DNA of 46,241 nt from Candidatus Gastranaerophilales bacterium (lineage in GTDB: Bacteria > Cyanobacteriota > Vampirovibrionia > Gastranaerophilales > Gastranaerophilaceae): NCBI GenBank assembly GCA_944324055.1, contig CALUUV010000005.1:1-46241 (forward strand). Direction: 5' to 3'. The position numbers were made by a program, and so were the translations under genes. Of the stretch, positions 1 to 8,200 are shown piece by piece (positions within the stretch are counted from its first letter, which is position 1; every line of letters begins with the position of its first letter). The notes beneath the pieces are model-generated. The model ran no database searches. It was not told the DNA's origin and saw only the letters and a list, made by a program, of their open reading frames with translations.

Positions 1-53
1 TAAAAACTGTTATCAAAGATAACGTTGATAGAACTTTCAAATTATTCGGTTAG
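1..53 (+). CDS. 3' end of an unidentified CDS (partial)
   Basis: An open frame enters from the left edge and ends at TAG 51-53, giving the C-terminal residues KTVIKDNVDRTFKLFG. The composition is protein-like, but 16 residues are too few to name a family. It would be convergent with the recombinase gene whose stop lies at position 88. Its stop codon falls at the start of the tandem repeat described next. It could be a chance open frame. Confidence 0.4.
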   Translation, partial: KTVIKDNVDRTFKLFG

Positions 54-82
54 GGGTAAATTGAATTAGGGGTAAATTGAAT
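51..82. repeat. Perfect 16-bp tandem duplication
   Basis: The unit TAGGGGTAAATTGAAT occurs twice back to back (51-66 and 67-82) between the two convergent genes. The first copy contains the stop codon of the upstream open frame, so the duplication looks like a replication-slippage event at a gene end. It is followed by the 10-bp palindrome TTGAATTCAA. No function is visible. Confidence 0.85.
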
Positions 83-87
83 TCAAA

Positions 88-948
88 TTAATCTTTATTA
101 ATTTCAAAATAGACCTCTTTAAGACGTTTTTTACTAATATGGGTATATAATTGTGTAGTTGCAACGTCACTGTGTCCTAAAAGCTCTTGTACAACCCTTA
201 AATCGGCTCCATTTTCTAATAAGTGAGTTGCAAAACTATGTCTTAAAGTATGTGGTGATATATTTTTATTTATCAATTCACCTTGCGAATGTACTAAATT
301 GTAAATATCTTGACGATTAACAAACCTACCAGACTCATTAATTAAGAATTTTTTAGTATTTAAATTATTTTTTGAAATATAAAAATCTCTATCTACCAAA
401 TAATCTTGGATTTTTTTTAAAGCAACTGAGCCAATTGGAACAATTCTTTCTTTATTACCTTTACCTGTACACATAACGTATCTAGAATTAAGGTTAATAT
501 CAGTTATTTTTAAGTTAGCTAGCTCTGATACTCTGAATCCGCAACTATAAAGAAGTTCAAGAATAACAGACTGTAAAGGTGTCAAATTATGAGATAATAT
601 TTCTTCAATATCTTTTATAGTCATAACTTTAGGTAATAATTTAGGGCGTTTGGGAAGTTCAATAGTTAAGGTTGGGTTTATATTTGAATAACCAGATATA
701 CATGCCCATTTAAAAAATGATTTTATAGAAGAAATTTTTCTAGTTATAGATGATGTGGCATATTTATTTTCTTTTAACTTCCTTATGAATGCACTTATAT
801 CATGTCTTGTTACATCATTTAGCGAGTTTATATTCGGTAAAAACTCAAAAAAAGCCTCTATGTCTCTTCTATATGCCTCAATTGAATTATTTGAAAGGCC
901 TTTTTCTAGTTCAATAAATTCAAGATATAAAGACAATAATTCAAACAT
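88..948 (-). CDS. Tyrosine recombinase, XerC/XerD type
   Basis: This 286-aa protein has the normal size and layout of a Xer recombinase, which resolves chromosome dimers at dif by cutting and rejoining DNA with a tyrosine nucleophile. An N-terminal SAM-like core-binding domain (about 1-90) precedes the catalytic domain (about 105-286). The catalytic set is visible: R139 (CGFRVSEL), K163 (GKGNKER), H233 and R236 (HTLRHSFATHLL), H259 (LLGHSDVATTQ) and nucleophile Y268 (LYTHI). No integrase-type extension or mobile-element genes lie beside it, so a housekeeping role is more likely than a phage integrase. XerC and XerD cannot be told apart here, and no dif site was recognised. The start has no Shine-Dalgarno sequence but has a -10-like box 6 nt upstream. 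It is divergent from murC. Confidence 0.9.
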   Translation of the reverse strand: MFELLSLYLEFIELEKGLSNNSIEAYRRDIEAFFEFLPNINSLNDVTRHDISAFIRKLKENKYATSSITRKISSIKSFFKWACISGYSNINPTLTIELPKRPKLLPKVMTIKDIEEILSHNLTPLQSVILELLYSCGFRVSELANLKITDINLNSRYVMCTGKGNKERIVPIGSVALKKIQDYLVDRDFYISKNNLNTKKFLINESGRFVNRQDIYNLVHSQGELINKNISPHTLRHSFATHLLENGADLRVVQELLGHSDVATTQLYTHISKKRLKEVYFEINKD

Positions 949-954
949 ACTTTT

Positions 955-985
955 ATATTAACATACTTTGTAATATAATTTTCAA
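955..985 (-). promoter_or_regulatory. Candidate leaderless promoter of the xer gene
   Basis: On the minus strand TTGAAA (980-985) and TAATAT (955-960) are separated by 19 nt. The -10 box ends exactly 6 nt before the ATG at 948, which would place +1 on the A of the start codon. No Shine-Dalgarno sequence precedes this start. The spacing is longer than the ideal 17 nt. Confidence 0.4.
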
Positions 986-1002
986 AGTAAAGGAGTTTTA
1001 CC

Positions 1003-2352
1003 GTGAATAAGAAATATCATTTTATTGCAATAGGTGGAGTTGGAATGAGTGGGCTTGCAAAATACCTTATACAACAAGGTTACGAAGTTTCCGGCTCTGA
1101 TATATCTGAAAGTAAGTATGTTAACCAATTAAAAGAAATGGGAGCTAAAATTTTTATTGGACATTCAAAAGAAAATGTTCCAGAAGGCTCAATTGTTGTA
1201 ATTAGTTCAGCTATTAGAATGAATAACCCTGAATTAGTTAGAGCAAGAGAATTAGGTTGTAAAATTTATCACCGTTCAGATATGCTAGCAGAAATTTCTC
1301 GTTCTGATAAGAAATTCTTAGGTTTTGCAGGAACTCATGGTAAGACAACAACTAGCGGTATGGCTTCTTATGTTCTTGCAAAAGCTGGTTTAAATCCTTC
1401 TTATGTAGTTGGAGGAATTATTCCTGAATTAAATACTAATGCAGAATTTGATAAAAATGGTAACTTCTTTGTTGCTGAAATGGATGAAAGCGACGGAACT
1501 CTTGTTAAATACAGACCAGACATTTTAGTTATTAATAACTTGGAAGCAGACCACTTAGATTTCTATAAGAATGGTTTAGATTCAATTATTGAAACATTCC
1601 AAACACTATTAGCTAACTTACGCTCTGATGCAAAAATTCTTATAAATAACGATAACAAAGGTAATTTAAAACTTAAAGGATACAACTTTATTACCTATGG
1701 ATTTGATGAAGCAGAGTATTTAGCTAAAAATAAAGTCTTTGCAAATGGTTATTCAACATTTGATGTTTATCATAACGATAAACTATTATTAGAAAACGTA
1801 AAAATTATACTTCCAGGAGAACATAATATATACAACACTTTAGCTGTTATTGCTGCTTGTAATGAAGCAGGTGTTGATGTTTCTCTATTGAAAGAACATT
1901 TTGCAACATTTACAGGAATGGGCAGAAGATTCCAAAAAATGTGTTCAATAAATGATATCCCTGTATATGATGATTATGCTCATCACCCAACAGAGATTAA
2001 GGCAACTTTATCAGCAATGAAAAGCTTTACTGGTAAAAATGTTGTTGCAGTTTTCCAACCACATAGATTTACAAGATTACAAAGCTTATGGGATGATTTC
2101 AAATCTTCCTTAGTATCTGCTGATAGAATCGTTGTAACAGATGTATATGCAGCATCAGAAGATCCTATTGAAGGTATTAATTCTGAAAAATTCGTATCTG
2201 AACTTACAAATGCAGAATACATCCCTGGTTCAATGGATGCTGTTGCAGAAAAATTATTACCTACACTAACTCCAAATGATGTAGTTATTGGCTTAGGTGC
2301 TGGAACTATTACTAATTTGGCAAAATGTCTTAAACAAGCTAATGAGGAATAA
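1003..2352 (+). CDS. murC: UDP-N-acetylmuramate--L-alanine ligase
   Basis: MurC adds L-alanine to UDP-MurNAc, the first amino-acid step of peptidoglycan precursor synthesis in the cytoplasm. The 449-aa protein shows an N-terminal Rossmann glycine motif (GGVGMSG, 11-17), the Mur ligase P-loop GTHGKTTT (110-117), the EADHLDFY motif (181-188) and DDYAHHP (323-329). The length is typical. The start is GTG at 1003, chosen because AAAGGAG sits 7 nt upstream and the translated N-terminus begins directly before the Rossmann strand. It heads the run murC-murB-ddl-ftsQ-ffh with gaps of only a few bases, as in classical cell-wall and division clusters. Confidence 0.97.
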   Translation: MNKKYHFIAIGGVGMSGLAKYLIQQGYEVSGSDISESKYVNQLKEMGAKIFIGHSKENVPEGSIVVISSAIRMNNPELVRARELGCKIYHRSDMLAEISRSDKKFLGFAGTHGKTTTSGMASYVLAKAGLNPSYVVGGIIPELNTNAEFDKNGNFFVAEMDESDGTLVKYRPDILVINNLEADHLDFYKNGLDSIIETFQTLLANLRSDAKILINNDNKGNLKLKGYNFITYGFDEAEYLAKNKVFANGYSTFDVYHNDKLLLENVKIILPGEHNIYNTLAVIAACNEAGVDVSLLKEHFATFTGMGRRFQKMCSINDIPVYDDYAHHPTEIKATLSAMKSFTGKNVVAVFQPHRFTRLQSLWDDFKSSLVSADRIVVTDVYAASEDPIEGINSEKFVSELTNAEYIPGSMDAVAEKLLPTLTPNDVVIGLGAGTITNLAKCLKQANEE

Positions 2353-2354
2353 AC

Positions 2355-3272
2355 GTGAATAATATTGAGTGCAAAGAAAATTTTGAAATTAAAAATTTAA
2401 CAAGTTTTAAAATTGGCGGGGTTGTAGATAAAATTTATTTCCCTAAAAATCAAACAGAATTTTTAAAACTAATAAAGAACTTAAATAATCCAATTATTCT
2501 TGGAAACTGTTCAAACGTACTTTTTTCTTCACAAGGTTGTAGAAGACCAATTATTTGTACCTCAAAAATGTCTCATATCGAATTTAGAGGTACAAAAGTT
2601 ATTGCAGAATGCGGGGTAAAAGGACCTTTTCTATCTCAACGAGCTTTAGAAAATAAATTATCAGGTTTTGAGTTCATGATTGGTTTCCCTGGCTCTATTG
2701 GTGGAAATTTATTCATGAATGCAGGGGCTCATAGCCAATCTATATCAGATACTTTATCTTACGCATGCTTATATGATAGAGATAAGGACGATATCGTCTA
2801 TTTAACAAATAAAGAAATGGATTTTGGATACCGTCATTCTATTTTACAAACAGGAAGATACATCGCATTAGGCGCAGAATTCGATTTAAAACGTGAAAAT
2901 CCTGAAGTTATAAAAGCTTTAATGGATAGAAACTTAGAGTTTAGAAAAAATATTCAGCCACCTTTAACTTATCCAAATGCCGGAAGTGTTTTCAAAAACC
3001 CAGAAAACGACTCAGCAGGAAGATTACTTGATAAGGCTGGAGTAAAAGACTATGACTTCGCAAGAGTTGCAGTATGGCAAAAACATGCGAACTTTATTAT
3101 AAACAAAGGTGATGCAACATCAGAAGATGTACTTGAACTAATGCTTATAATGCAAAAGAAGGTTAAAAATACTTATACAATAGAATTAACTCCTGAAATA
3201 AGATTTGTGGGAGAAATGAATAAACATGAGGAAGAGATATGTCAGGAACTATACAAAAAGATGCAAAAATAG
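2355..3272 (+). CDS. murB: UDP-N-acetylenolpyruvoylglucosamine reductase
   Basis: MurB reduces UDP-GlcNAc-enolpyruvate to UDP-MurNAc with FAD and NADPH. In 305 aa the FAD-binding signature GFPGSIGGNLFMNAGA (110-125), the Tyr-Arg pair Y159/R160, the YPNAGSVFKNP motif (206-216, with catalytic Ser211) and the C-terminal E281 can be seen. The length and the short segment after the active-site Ser fit a type II enzyme better than the longer type I form, though this was not tested by alignment. The start is GTG, two bases after the murC stop, with a GAGGAAT ribosome site inside the end of murC. It overlaps ddl by 34 bp, so translational coupling is likely. Confidence 0.96.
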   Translation: MNNIECKENFEIKNLTSFKIGGVVDKIYFPKNQTEFLKLIKNLNNPIILGNCSNVLFSSQGCRRPIICTSKMSHIEFRGTKVIAECGVKGPFLSQRALENKLSGFEFMIGFPGSIGGNLFMNAGAHSQSISDTLSYACLYDRDKDDIVYLTNKEMDFGYRHSILQTGRYIALGAEFDLKRENPEVIKALMDRNLEFRKNIQPPLTYPNAGSVFKNPENDSAGRLLDKAGVKDYDFARVAVWQKHANFIINKGDATSEDVLELMLIMQKKVKNTYTIELTPEIRFVGEMNKHEEEICQELYKKMQK

Positions 3273-4171
3273 CAGTATTATGTGGTGGAATGTCATCAGA
3301 ACAAGAAATTTCTAGACGTTCTGGTAAAAATTGCTATGATGCACTTCAAAGATTAGGATACAAAAATTCAGAGTTAGTTGAAGTTGATGAAAATATTTCA
3401 TCAAAAATCAAAGGATTTGACTACGCATATAATGCTTTACACGGGAAATTCGGGGAAGATGGCTGTGTTCAAGGTGTTCTTGAATTCTTAAAAATTCCTT
3501 ATACTGGATGTGGCGTTATGGCTAGTGCAATTTGCATGAATAAAGAATATACTAAAAAAGTTTTATCAACTGCAGGATTGCCGCTTATTAAATCTGTTTT
3601 AATAACAAAAGGCGACAATCTATACGAAAAAGTAAAAGAGCTTAAATATCCTATGATGGTAAAACCAGTTTCAGAAGGTTCAAGCTTTGGTATGGCAAAG
3701 GTAAACAACTTAGACGAACTTGCTAAAGCCGTGTTTAATGCAGCACAATTCAAACAAGATATTATGATTGAAGAATATATTGTTGGTATAAGTGCAACAG
3801 TAGGCGTTTTAGAAAAAGACGGAGAACCTTTTGCAACAGAAATTCTTGAATTAAGACCTCATAATGAATGGTATGACTATGAAGCTAAATATACAAAAGG
3901 TATGACTGACTTCATTTTACCGGCAGAAATATCAGATGAAATGACTCAAAAAGTTAAGGAACTTGCAATAAAAGCGTTCAAAGTATGTGGTTGCTCAGGA
4001 GTTAGCCGTGTTGATTTCTTGATAACAGATGAAATACCTTATATCTTAGAAATCAATACAAGCCCAGGAATGACTGATACAAGTGATTTACCTGCACAAG
4101 CAGCTGCTATGGGTATCACTTATGATGAGTTAGTTGAAATGACTCTTCAAAGCGCAGGATTAAATAAATAA
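3239..4171 (+). CDS. ddl: D-alanine--D-alanine ligase
   Basis: Ddl joins two D-alanines with ATP to make the dipeptide that ends the peptidoglycan stem. This 310-aa ATP-grasp protein has the N-terminal GGMSSEQEIS motif (16-25), HGKFGEDG (69-76), the glycine-rich loop VKPVSEGSSFG (141-151) and the Mg-binding EINTSPGMT (271-279). The start ATG lies 34 bp inside murB and is preceded by GAGGAAGAG at good spacing, so the overlap is probably genuine. The gene order murC-murB-ddl-ftsQ is the division and cell-wall arrangement seen in many bacteria. Confidence 0.96.
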   Translation: MSGTIQKDAKIAVLCGGMSSEQEISRRSGKNCYDALQRLGYKNSELVEVDENISSKIKGFDYAYNALHGKFGEDGCVQGVLEFLKIPYTGCGVMASAICMNKEYTKKVLSTAGLPLIKSVLITKGDNLYEKVKELKYPMMVKPVSEGSSFGMAKVNNLDELAKAVFNAAQFKQDIMIEEYIVGISATVGVLEKDGEPFATEILELRPHNEWYDYEAKYTKGMTDFILPAEISDEMTQKVKELAIKAFKVCGCSGVSRVDFLITDEIPYILEINTSPGMTDTSDLPAQAAAMGITYDELVEMTLQSAGLNK

Positions 4172-5046
4172 TGTCAGATGAAGAAATAAAAAAGATAAAT
4201 AAATATAATATTAAAAGAAGGCTTAAACAGTCTAAAATGAAAAGAAAGATACGTCATACACAAAAACGTATTAAAACTTTTCGCGTGTTGTTAAGACTGT
4301 TCTTAATAGCTGCACTTCTTTATCTTTGTTATCACGTTATTTATATGAAAAGCTGGAGACTTCCTCAAAATACTTTTTCTAGCTTAAATAACCCTGCATT
4401 AAAAATTTCTAACAACAAAATAGTTCCTTCGTATAAGATACTAGCTGCAATTCGACAAATTGAAATTGAAGATAAAGCTATATTCTTAATAAGAACAGAC
4501 GAAATCAAGTCTAGTATTATGAAACTTGAACCAATACAAGATGTATATGTTAGACGTTTTTGGTTCCCGGCAAGGCTTGATATCGTTATAAAAGAAAGAA
4601 TTCCAACAATTCTTATCGCACCTAATGAAAAAGTTGAACCAATTGGCTATTTCACAAGAGATGGCAAGCTTATTGGCCACGAATATATGCCATTAAGAGC
4701 AAATTATAAGACAGTTAAAGTCTTAGCGTACTGTACAAAAGATGATGATTATAGAAAATGGGATAAACCTAAACTTAATTTCATCAAAAAATTGGCTAAA
4801 GTTATAGAATATTATAGTGATGAAGACATCGAGTATATTGATATGAGAAATCAAGGCGATGTTTATGTTAAACTTAAATCAGTACTTCTAAGATTAGGTC
4901 CTGTTGACGAAATTAACTTTGAAGAAACATCAAAACGCTTAAGCAGACTTCCTTCATTGTTACCACAGGTAAAATTATTAGATAAAAATATCAAATACCT
5001 AGACTTAAGATGGGATAAAGTATATTACATTAAATTAAACAGCTAG
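4171..5046 (+). CDS. ftsQ: Cell division protein FtsQ/DivIB
   Basis: FtsQ/DivIB is a bitopic membrane protein that links early and late divisome proteins (the FtsB/FtsL complex) outside the membrane. This 291-aa protein has a very basic cytoplasmic tail (about 1-38), one membrane segment (about 39-59, LLRLFLIAALLYLCYHVIY), then a POTRA-like beta-rich region (from about 66) with the recognisable IQDVYVRRFWFPARLDIVIKER-type stretch (about 119-140). Sequence conservation in this family is low, so the call rests on topology, that stretch and position after ddl. Its ATG overlaps the ddl stop by one base (TAATG). No ftsA or ftsZ follows; ffh does. Confidence 0.85.
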   Translation: MSDEEIKKINKYNIKRRLKQSKMKRKIRHTQKRIKTFRVLLRLFLIAALLYLCYHVIYMKSWRLPQNTFSSLNNPALKISNNKIVPSYKILAAIRQIEIEDKAIFLIRTDEIKSSIMKLEPIQDVYVRRFWFPARLDIVIKERIPTILIAPNEKVEPIGYFTRDGKLIGHEYMPLRANYKTVKVLAYCTKDDDYRKWDKPKLNFIKKLAKVIEYYSDEDIEYIDMRNQGDVYVKLKSVLLRLGPVDEINFEETSKRLSRLPSLLPQVKLLDKNIKYLDLRWDKVYYIKLNS

Positions 5047-5061
5047 ATAAGGGATAAACAA

Positions 5062-6441
5062 ATGTTTGAATCATTATCAGACAGATTACAAAATATTATT
5101 GCAAATACAGCTAGAGAAAAAGAATTAACACAAGAAAACATGAAAGATGCACTTAGAGAAATAAGACGTGCATTATTAGAAGCAGATGTTAACTTAAGAG
5201 TTGTTAAATCTTTTATATCAAGCATTAAAGATAGAGCTGAAGGTGAAAATGTACTTCAAGGTGTAAATCCTTCACAACAACTTGTAAAAATAGTCCACGA
5301 CGAATTAATTAACCTATTAGGTAAAGATGTTTCACCTTTAAACACATCAGGACATCCAAATATAATAATGATGTTAGGACTACAAGGTTCTGGTAAAACA
5401 ACATCTTCTGCAAAATTAGCTGTTAAATTAAAAAAAGAAGGCCGCAATCCTTTATTAGTAGCTTGTGACGTATATAGACCTGCTGCGATAACCCAATTAA
5501 AAACATTAGGTCAACAAACAGATACAACTGTTTATTCAGAAGATGAAAACAAAAATGTTCAAGAGATTGTATCTAACGCAATAAATTACGCAAAAGAAAA
5601 CGGATACAACACTATTATCTTAGATACAGCCGGTCGTCTTCAAATAGATACAGACATGATGGCTGAGTTGTTGTTAATTGATAGAATATTTAATCCGCAA
5701 GAAAAATTACTTGTAATTGATGCAATGACAGGTCAAGAAACAGTAAATGTTGCAGAAACATTTGATTCACAACTTAACTTAACAGGTTTAGTTTTAACAA
5801 AATTAGATGGTGACTCTAGAGGTGGTGCAGCACTTTCTGTTGCATATTGCACACAAAAACCTATTAAATTAACAGGTACAGGAGAAAAACTAAACGCTCT
5901 TGAAGATTTCTACCCTGAAAGAATGGCAACAAGAATTCTTGGAATGGGTGATATTGTATCATTAGTTGAAAGAGCACAAGAAGTTTTTGATGAAAAAGAA
6001 GCAAGAGAACTTGAAAAGAAAATGGAAAAAGCAGAATTTTCTTTCAATGATTTCTTAAAAATGCAAAAACAAATGAAAATGTTAGGCTCTTTTGATCAAA
6101 TTTTAGGAATGATACCTGGTTTAAATATATCAAAAGATGATAAAGAAAAGATTTCACATGAGGGTGAAAAACAGTTTAAAAAGATAGAAGTTATGATAAG
6201 TAGTATGACCCCTCAAGAAAGAAATCATCCAGAACTTTTAAATTCAAGTAGAAAGAGACGTATTGCCGCAGGTTCTGGCATTACTTTGCATGAATTAAAT
6301 ATATTCATCAAACAATTTGAACAAATACGTTCAATGATGAAAGGTATGTCAGATATGAAAAAGAACCTTGGAAAGTTCAAAGGAATGAACCCTGCATTAG
6401 GCATGAAAAAGATGATGGAAACAATGCGCAGATTTAAATAG
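5062..6441 (+). CDS. ffh: Signal recognition particle protein Ffh (SRP54)
   Basis: Ffh binds signal sequences and 4.5S/SRP RNA and delivers ribosomes to the membrane through its GTPase partner FtsY. In 459 aa the N domain (about 1-90) is followed by the G domain with GLQGSGKTT (106-114), DVYRPAA (136-142), DTAGRL (188-193) and TKLDGDSRGG (246-255). The methionine-rich M domain (about 325-459) contains the RRIAAGSG RNA-binding helix. The start ATG is 15 nt after ftsQ with an AAGGGA site. A 69-bp gap follows before ndk. No SRP RNA gene was found near it. Confidence 0.97.
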   Translation: MFESLSDRLQNIIANTAREKELTQENMKDALREIRRALLEADVNLRVVKSFISSIKDRAEGENVLQGVNPSQQLVKIVHDELINLLGKDVSPLNTSGHPNIIMMLGLQGSGKTTSSAKLAVKLKKEGRNPLLVACDVYRPAAITQLKTLGQQTDTTVYSEDENKNVQEIVSNAINYAKENGYNTIILDTAGRLQIDTDMMAELLLIDRIFNPQEKLLVIDAMTGQETVNVAETFDSQLNLTGLVLTKLDGDSRGGAALSVAYCTQKPIKLTGTGEKLNALEDFYPERMATRILGMGDIVSLVERAQEVFDEKEARELEKKMEKAEFSFNDFLKMQKQMKMLGSFDQILGMIPGLNISKDDKEKISHEGEKQFKKIEVMISSMTPQERNHPELLNSSRKRRIAAGSGITLHELNIFIKQFEQIRSMMKGMSDMKKNLGKFKGMNPALGMKKMMETMRRFK

Positions 6442-6510
6442 TCTAAATGATAGACATAATGCGTTGTTTGTGTTCTAATAAATAAAGATTAGCAATTATA
6501 GGAGAGAGAT

Positions 6511-6984
6511 ATGAACTCAGAAGAAAGAACTTTTGTCGCAATTAAACCTGACGGTGTAAAAAGAGGACTTATTGGTAAAATTATTAGTAGATTTGAAGAT
6601 AAAGGCTTCAAAATTATTGCATTAAAGTTATTACAAGTTACTCCAGAGCAAGCTGCTGCTCATTACGAAGAACACTATGGAAAACCTTTCTATCCAAGAT
6701 TAGTTCATTACATTACGAGCGGTCCTATCGTTGCTATGGTTGTAGAAGGATATAATGCAGTATCAAGCGTAAGACACTTAGTAGGCGCAACAGACCCTTC
6801 TACTGCTGACGTTGGAACAATTAGAGCTGATTTCGCACAAGTTAAAGAATATAACGTAATTCACGCATCTGATTCAATTGAAAGCGCAAATAGAGAAACA
6901 AAAATCTATTTTAATGAAAATGAATTATGTGATACTTGGTCAAATATGTTAGAAATGTTGATTGCAGAGGAAGAAAATTCATAA
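6511..6984 (+). CDS. ndk: Nucleoside diphosphate kinase
   Basis: Ndk transfers the gamma phosphate from ATP to nucleoside diphosphates through a phospho-histidine. The 157-aa protein shows the N-terminal TFVAIKPDGVKRGLIG segment (7-22), VGATDP (91-96) and the active-site NVIHASDSIESA with H118. It is a few residues longer than the usual 140-150 aa because of a short acidic C-terminal tail (AEEENS). GGAGAGAG lies just before the ATG. Its stop directly abuts the tgt start, so the two genes are probably cotranscribed. Confidence 0.97.
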   Translation: MNSEERTFVAIKPDGVKRGLIGKIISRFEDKGFKIIALKLLQVTPEQAAAHYEEHYGKPFYPRLVHYITSGPIVAMVVEGYNAVSSVRHLVGATDPSTADVGTIRADFAQVKEYNVIHASDSIESANRETKIYFNENELCDTWSNMLEMLIAEEENS

Positions 6985-8106
6985 ATGTCTGAGCATGACT
7001 TTTTTAGTTACGAATTAGAACATATTGACTCCAAAACAGGAGCAAGAGCTGGTATTTTACATACTCCTCACGGAGATATTAAAACACCTATATTTATGCC
7101 TGTTGGAACTAATTCGACTGTAAAGCTTGTTACTAATCACCATTTATATGAATCAGGCGCACAAATAATACTTGCAAATTCATACCACTTACATTTAAGA
7201 GCGGGTTCTGAACTTGTAAAACAATTTGGCGGGATTCATGGCTGGATGAATTGGAATAAACCTGTATTAACTGATTCAGGGGGATTCCAAGTATTTTCAT
7301 TAGCTCATTTAAGAAAAATTACTGAAGATGGTGTTGAATTTAGAGATCCTAAAGATGGTAAAAAACACTTTATTTCACCTGAAGTATCTATGGAAATTCA
7401 ACAAAATATCGGTGCAGATATAATTATGGCATTTGACCAATGCGCACCATACCCTTGCGATTATAAGTTTGCGAAAGCTGCAATGGAAAGAACTCATAGA
7501 TGGCTTGAAAGATGTATCAAAGCTAAAACTAATGATAAACAAGCTTTATTCCCAATTTGCCAAGGTGCATTCTTTGAAGATTTAAGAAAAGAAAGTGCTG
7601 AATTTGTTTCAAATATAGATGCAGTTGGTTATGCAATTGGTGGTTTGAGTGTTGGTGAGCCTAAGGATATAATGAATCATTTTGTTGAATACACAGCTCC
7701 ATTATTACCTCAAAACAAACCTCGTTACTTAATGGGGGTTGGAACACCAGAAGACCTATTAGACGGTATTAAACGTGGTGTTGATATGTTTGACTGTGTA
7801 TTACCAACAAGAAATGCAAGACACGGTTCTTTCTTTACTTGGGAAGGTAAAAAGCAGATTAAAAATGCTCAATATCAAACAGACTCAAGCCCTCTAGATC
7901 CGAATTGTAATTGTTACTGTTGTCAAAATCATTCTAAAGCGTATTTACGACATCTGTACAAATGTAACGAAGGAACTGCCCAAGCATTGATATCAATACA
8001 TAATATTACATTCTTAGTAAACTTCTCTCAGCTTGTAAGACAAGCTATACTTGAAGATAGGTTTGAAGAGTTCTATAACGAGCACTATAATAATTTTGTT
8101 AAGTAA
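6985..8106 (+). CDS. tgt: tRNA-guanine transglycosylase (queuine tRNA-ribosyltransferase)
   Basis: Tgt swaps guanine at position 34 of GUN-anticodon tRNAs for the queuosine precursor preQ1. The 373-aa TIM barrel has the catalytic DSGGFQVFSL (D97 first), the nucleophile in FDCVLPTR (D270) and the zinc site C308, C310, C313 and H339. Residue spacing and total length match bacterial Tgt. The start ATG follows the ndk stop with no gap. No queuosine-precursor genes (queC, D, E, F) are in the window, although folE2, a possible first-step GTP cyclohydrolase for that pathway, is present near 41 kb. Confidence 0.97.
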   Translation: MSEHDFFSYELEHIDSKTGARAGILHTPHGDIKTPIFMPVGTNSTVKLVTNHHLYESGAQIILANSYHLHLRAGSELVKQFGGIHGWMNWNKPVLTDSGGFQVFSLAHLRKITEDGVEFRDPKDGKKHFISPEVSMEIQQNIGADIIMAFDQCAPYPCDYKFAKAAMERTHRWLERCIKAKTNDKQALFPICQGAFFEDLRKESAEFVSNIDAVGYAIGGLSVGEPKDIMNHFVEYTAPLLPQNKPRYLMGVGTPEDLLDGIKRGVDMFDCVLPTRNARHGSFFTWEGKKQIKNAQYQTDSSPLDPNCNCYCCQNHSKAYLRHLYKCNEGTAQALISIHNITFLVNFSQLVRQAILEDRFEEFYNEHYNNFVK

Positions 8107-8200
8107 TGTAAACATTTATAGCATGACTGAAATTAGTCGCCTGATTAATTACTTTTTATAAATAAAGTAAGAGAGAATACAATAATAAGGTGGCATTATT

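Noticed and set aside
1..87. dif recombination site beside the xer gene
   Set aside because: No 28-bp pair of inverted 11-bp arms was found; the tandem repeat is direct, not inverted.
755..961. Plus-strand open frame opposite the recombinase gene
   Set aside because: It is a shadow of the recombinase gene; the opposite frame carries all Xer catalytic residues.
6442..6510. SRP RNA or other small RNA after ffh
   Set aside because: No conserved GGAA tetraloop hairpin or other SRP RNA signature is present in this 69-bp gap.
8107..8200. Terminator or promoter between tgt and the EF-hand gene
   Set aside because: TTACTTT/AAAGTAA can form a 7-bp AT-only stem and TACAAT lies at 8178-8183, but neither has convincing partners (no T run, poor -35), so no feature is claimed.
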